Shown here piece by piece: positions 14,476-16,787 of a DNA stretch of 16,787 nucleotides. The translations under genes were made by a program, and so were the position numbers. A model generated the notes under the pieces. The model did not search any database. It saw nothing but the letters and a program-made list of their open reading frames with translations, and had not been told where the DNA came from. This stretch comes from an uncultured Oscillospiraceae bacterium (GTDB lineage Bacteria > Bacillota > Clostridia > Oscillospirales > Oscillospiraceae), in contig CAKTTR010000041.1 in assembly GCA_934615645.1 (NCBI GenBank), forward strand, positions 1 through 16,787, written 5' to 3'. Every line of letters starts with the position of its first letter. Within the stretch, counting starts at the first letter, position 1.

Positions 14476-14922
14476 CCATCCGCCGCGATACGGCGAGAGC
14501 TTCTTAGCTATCTCTTTTGGGGCATTTTAACGACAGTCGTCAGCTGGGGTAGCTATACGCTCTTTGCCTGGCTGTTTGGCAAAAGTGCCGCCGTCGGGCA
14601 GACGAAGCTGGTCTTTTGGGCCAATTTCTGCTCCTGGCTCTGCGCGGTGCTCTTCTCCTTTGTGACAAATAAGATTTGGGTGTTCCAGAGCCGCAGCTGG
14701 GCGCTGCGGGGGACGGCGGCGGAATTTTTGAAATTCTTTTTCTCCCGCCTGGCAACGGGCCTGCTGGAGATCGCCGCGGTGCCGCTGCTGGTGCACGCAG
14801 GGTTGGACTGGTCAATCTTCGGCGTCGCGGGGTTCGCGGCCAAGGTGATCGTCAGCTTGACCATCGTGGTGCTCAACTATTTTGCCAGCAAATTCCTGGT
14901 TTTTTACCGGAAGAAAAGCTGA
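14461..14922 (+). CDS. GtrA-family membrane protein
   Basis: The 153-residue protein has four membrane helices (about 15-38, 50-70, 88-112 and 122-146) and the two GtrA hallmarks, NKIWVF at 70-75 and NYFASKFLVF at 139-148. GtrA proteins are proposed to flip polyprenyl-phosphate sugars made by a GtrB-type GT2 enzyme, here the gene at 8899. The frame is open upstream to 14317, but those residues are out-of-frame DUF2304 tail sequence. AGGGA (14448-14452) spaced 8 nt from ATG 14461 fixes the start; ATG 14470 is an alternative. The start lies inside the 72-bp repeat, so the ribosome binding site itself is a former coding part of the neighbour. Confidence 0.88.
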   Translation: MKKMKPSAAIRRELLSYLFWGILTTVVSWGSYTLFAWLFGKSAAVGQTKLVFWANFCSWLCAVLFSFVTNKIWVFQSRSWALRGTAAEFLKFFFSRLATGLLEIAAVPLLVHAGLDWSIFGVAGFAAKVIVSLTIVVLNYFASKFLVFYRKKS

Positions 14923-14946
14923 GCCGGGCGCCTGGGAGGAAACGAT

Positions 14947-16278
14947 ATGAAGCGTTTAAACGGAAAGCAGCTGCTGCGAGAAAACTGGGCACTGTGCCTT
15001 GTATTGCTGGTGGTCTTTGCGCTGCATATGTGGGCGCTGCGCACGCTGGGCGTGCACCATGGGCTGCAGAATGACGATCTGAGCTATTTGGAGAGTGGTC
15101 TGACGTTTGCGAAAACCGGTGTGGTCTCCATGCATTCGACGTACCCCTCCGCGCAGATCATGCCGGGGATGACGTATCTGATCGCATTTGCGTCTTTGAT
15201 TTTTGGTGATGGCGTCTGGCTCTGGGCGGCGTTGAAAATGCTCTGGGCTATTTTTGGGACGTGTACGGCGCTGTTTGTCTATCGCAGCGTGCATCTGTTT
15301 GCGCCGAAGTGGTGCGGGATCGCGGCCATGCTGCCGCTGCTGCGGGCGGATATGATTTGGATGGACAATTTGATCCTGACGGAGACGCCCTTTATGCTGG
15401 CGCTGACTGTCACCGTATACTACACGCTGCGGATGGGGCAGGAGGCGAATTGGAAGAATTTCTGGTGCTGCGCTGTGGGCTATCTGGCGGCGTTGCTGCT
15501 GAAGGCGAATTTTGCGCCGTACCCGGTGCTTGCGCTTGCCTATTTGCTGCTGCGGCATTATGACAGAAAACTGCTGGGCAAGCAGTGTATCGCGCTGGCG
15601 GCTGTGGTGCTGTGCTTTATTCTGCCCTGGAGCGTGCGCAACTACCTGCAGTTTCACGCTTTTATCCCGCTGACCTACGGGGCGGGCAATCCGACGCTGC
15701 TCGGCACCTACCAGGGCGAGGGCTATCCCGCTGACGAGGAGCTGGATTATGCAAAGTACGTCTCCACGCCGGTGCGGGAGGATTATGCCGAATGCTTTGA
15801 TGAAAACGGCGAGGTGAAGCCGCAGTATGCCCAGTATATCTCGCTGCAGGAGGACGCGTACAAGGCCAAGTACCGGCAAAAGGTTTGGTTCGCGCAGGCG
15901 CCGGGGAAGATGCTGCGTTCCTATCTGCTGGAAAAGCCATGGCGGGTGATCCGCGGCGTGTTTTATTGGAATACGCCGTTTTCCGTCACGCTGCAGCAGC
16001 TGCAGACGGTGGAGTATGTCGATCTGGCGCTATGCGGGATCGCGGTGCTGTGCGCGCTGCTGCGCCGCAGGCTGCGCGGCGTGACGTGCTTTGTCACGCT
16101 GGTGTATCTGGCCAATGTGTATATCTACAGCCTGACCTTCGCCTACGAGCGCTATAACGCGTCCTTGATGAGCCTGCGTTTTATTCTGGTCGGCCTTGCG
16201 CTGGCGCAGTTGCAGGCGCTCCTGCGGGGGTGCATTGCAAGCCGCCAGGCCCGCTGTTTGCGGGGCCAGGCCCAGTAA
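14947..16278 (+). CDS. GT-C fold membrane glycosyltransferase (GT39/PMT-like)
   Basis: The 443-residue polytopic protein has roughly ten membrane helices. The first outer loop holds NDDLSYLE (42-49), matching the acidic catalytic motif of GT-C enzymes. LILTETPF (142-149) resembles the PMT-family E-P-F/L motif, and PWSVRNYLQFHAFIPLTYG (227-245) is typical of the PMT_2/ArnT group. After it comes a large soluble loop (about 246-345) and four further helices. Such enzymes take a sugar from a polyprenyl phosphate on the outer face and add it to a wall polymer, lipid or protein. With the upstream GT2 and GtrA proteins it makes a three-step glycosylation system. GGGAGGAAA precedes the ATG; the gap to gtrA is 24 nt. 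Substrate is unknown. Confidence 0.85.
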   Translation: MKRLNGKQLLRENWALCLVLLVVFALHMWALRTLGVHHGLQNDDLSYLESGLTFAKTGVVSMHSTYPSAQIMPGMTYLIAFASLIFGDGVWLWAALKMLWAIFGTCTALFVYRSVHLFAPKWCGIAAMLPLLRADMIWMDNLILTETPFMLALTVTVYYTLRMGQEANWKNFWCCAVGYLAALLLKANFAPYPVLALAYLLLRHYDRKLLGKQCIALAAVVLCFILPWSVRNYLQFHAFIPLTYGAGNPTLLGTYQGEGYPADEELDYAKYVSTPVREDYAECFDENGEVKPQYAQYISLQEDAYKAKYRQKVWFAQAPGKMLRSYLLEKPWRVIRGVFYWNTPFSVTLQQLQTVEYVDLALCGIAVLCALLRRRLRGVTCFVTLVYLANVYIYSLTFAYERYNASLMSLRFILVGLALAQLQALLRGCIASRQARCLRGQAQ

Positions 16279-16304
16279 AGCGGTAAAAAAATGCAAATGC
16301 AAAT

Positions 16305-16348
16305 GCGGGGCTGCCCGGCGTGATGCGCCAGGGGGGCCCTGCGTTTTT
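16305..16348 (+). terminator. Probable terminator of the glycosylation operon
   Basis: A long imperfect GC-rich hairpin (16305-16342) with inner GGCG/CGCC and outer GCGGGG/CCCTGC pairs is followed by G and five T. It begins 27 nt after the GT-C stop. Confidence 0.65.
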
Positions 16349-16398
16349 GCGCTTGCGGCAGGGGAAAAGAAAAATTTTTGAAATTCATGAAAAACCTA

Positions 16399-16427
16399 TT
16401 GACAAACCAGGAATATGGAGTTATACT
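16399..16427 (+). promoter_or_regulatory. cysK promoter
   Basis: A consensus -35 TTGACA (16399-16404) and TATACT (16422-16427), 17 bp apart. The leader to the cysK start would be about 140 nt. Confidence 0.9.
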
Positions 16428-16452
16428 ACCAACATACCGAGTTGGTAGTATA
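16422..16452 (+). promoter_or_regulatory. Palindromic operator over the cysK -10
   Basis: A perfect 12-bp inverted repeat, TATACTACCAAC and GTTGGTAGTATA, with a 7-bp spacer. The left arm includes the -10 and the right arm covers the likely start of transcription, so a bound protein would block initiation. Cysteine genes of Firmicutes are often repressed by Rrf2-family regulators (CymR type), whose sites are palindromes of this size; assignment to that family is an inference. Confidence 0.75.
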
Positions 16453-16474
16453 AAAAAGAACCGAGGCGGATTGC

Positions 16475-16525
16475 ATGAAACCGTATGAAATGTTTCGATG
16501 TCGCAGCTTGCAGTGCAGCTTGTAG
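16475..16525 (+). CDS. Short Cys-containing leader ORF upstream of cysK
   Basis: A 16-codon ORF, MKPYEMFRCRSLQCSL, lies in the cysK leader. GAGG (16463-16466) is 8 nt before its ATG, a good spacing. It has two cysteines (Cys9, Cys14) in its second half, ends 50 nt before the cysK ATG, and is located right after the operator. It could act as a cysteine-sensing leader peptide by ribosome stalling, or be a small functional peptide. No classic terminator follows it, so an effect on cysK translation or on mRNA stability would be more likely than attenuation at a T-run terminator. Confidence 0.5.
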   Translation: MKPYEMFRCRSLQCSL

Positions 16526-16575
16526 ATTTGAGTAAGAGACGAGATATTAAAATAACGCGATAAAGGAGAATTACT

Positions 16576-16787
16576 ATGTCTAAGATTTATACTTCCGCAG
16601 ATCAGCTCATCGGCAAGACGCCGCTGCTGGAATTGACGCATCTGGAAAAGAAATATGACCTGCAGGCAAAGATCGTGGCCAAGCTGGAGTACTTTAACCC
16701 CGCCGGCTCCGTAAAGGACCGCATCGCCCGGGCCATGATCGATGACGCCGAGGCCAAGGGCCTGCTGAAGCCCGGTTCCGTCATCAT
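16576..16787 (+). CDS. cysK: Cysteine synthase (O-acetylserine sulfhydrylase), partial
   Basis: The first 70 codons are in the window; the rest lies beyond its end. The protein makes cysteine from O-acetylserine and sulfide with pyridoxal phosphate. The N-terminus SADQLIGKTPLLEL and EYFNPAGSVKDRIA are the CysK signature, and K47 in SVKDR is the lysine that binds the cofactor. AAAGGAG lies 7 nt before the ATG. The cystathionine beta-synthase family has the same motif, but start, length of the N-terminus and the sulfur-type leader favour CysK. Confidence 0.92.
   Translation, partial: MSKIYTSADQLIGKTPLLELTHLEKKYDLQAKIVAKLEYFNPAGSVKDRIARAMIDDAEAKGLLKPGSVI

Noticed and set aside
16453..16575. Riboswitch or T-box in the cysK leader
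   Set aside because: No T-box TGGNACC-type sequence and no conserved S-box core was found. The leader is explained by the short ORF and ribosome binding sites.

Overview
The window looks like chromosomal DNA of a moderately GC-rich Clostridia-type Firmicute, most likely of the Oscillospiraceae/Ruminococcaceae (gut relatives such as Faecalibacterium or Subdoligranulum). The reasons are strong AGGAGG-type ribosome binding sites, a standard Firmicute F-ATPase gene order, a BspA-like leucine-rich surface protein ending in SLH domains, and the cysK sequence. The family assignment is an inference; the genus is a guess.

Layout. 1-612: two terminator-like hairpins and a decayed minus-strand fragment of a large serine recombinase (114-431), the scar of a mobile element; 432-590 holds nothing recognisable. 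613-1605 (minus): membrane-anchored glycerophosphodiester phosphodiesterase with its own promoter. 1897-8698: a complete F-ATPase operon in the order I-like, a, c, b, [b'-delta-alpha fusion], gamma, beta, epsilon, closed by a strong terminator at 8753-8790. 8817-16348: an envelope glycan operon (GT2 glycosyltransferase, DUF2304 protein, GtrA-like membrane protein, GT-C transferase), interrupted by a 4.4 kb segment carrying a 1322-residue LRR/Cys-repeat/SLH surface protein. 16399-end: the cysK promoter, a perfect operator-like palindrome over its -10, a 16-codon Cys-containing leader ORF, and the first 70 codons of cysteine synthase.

Three results stand out. (1) The ATP synthase alpha subunit is the C-terminal part of a 750-residue protein whose N-terminal third is a b-type stator arm followed by only the C-terminal domain of delta. 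No free delta gene and no free alpha gene is present, so an enzyme with three alpha per F1 would carry three stator modules unless the protein is processed or started internally. Epsilon is short (no C-terminal helices), and the c subunit has a hybrid ion-binding signature. (2) The surface-protein segment is flanked by 72-bp direct repeats (69/72 identical), which are the 3' end of the DUF2304 gene and the 5' start of gtrA. This marks an insertion into an ancestral four-gene glycosylation operon and gives a possible route of precise excision. (3) The cysK leader combines a 12-bp perfect palindrome on the promoter with a short ORF containing two cysteines, suggesting two layers of sulfur-responsive control.

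The F-ATPase operon supplies or consumes ATP at the membrane. The glycan operon probably loads a sugar on a lipid carrier (GT2), flips it (GtrA) and transfers it outside (GT-C). The SLH protein would anchor to cell-wall polymers of the kind such systems decorate.
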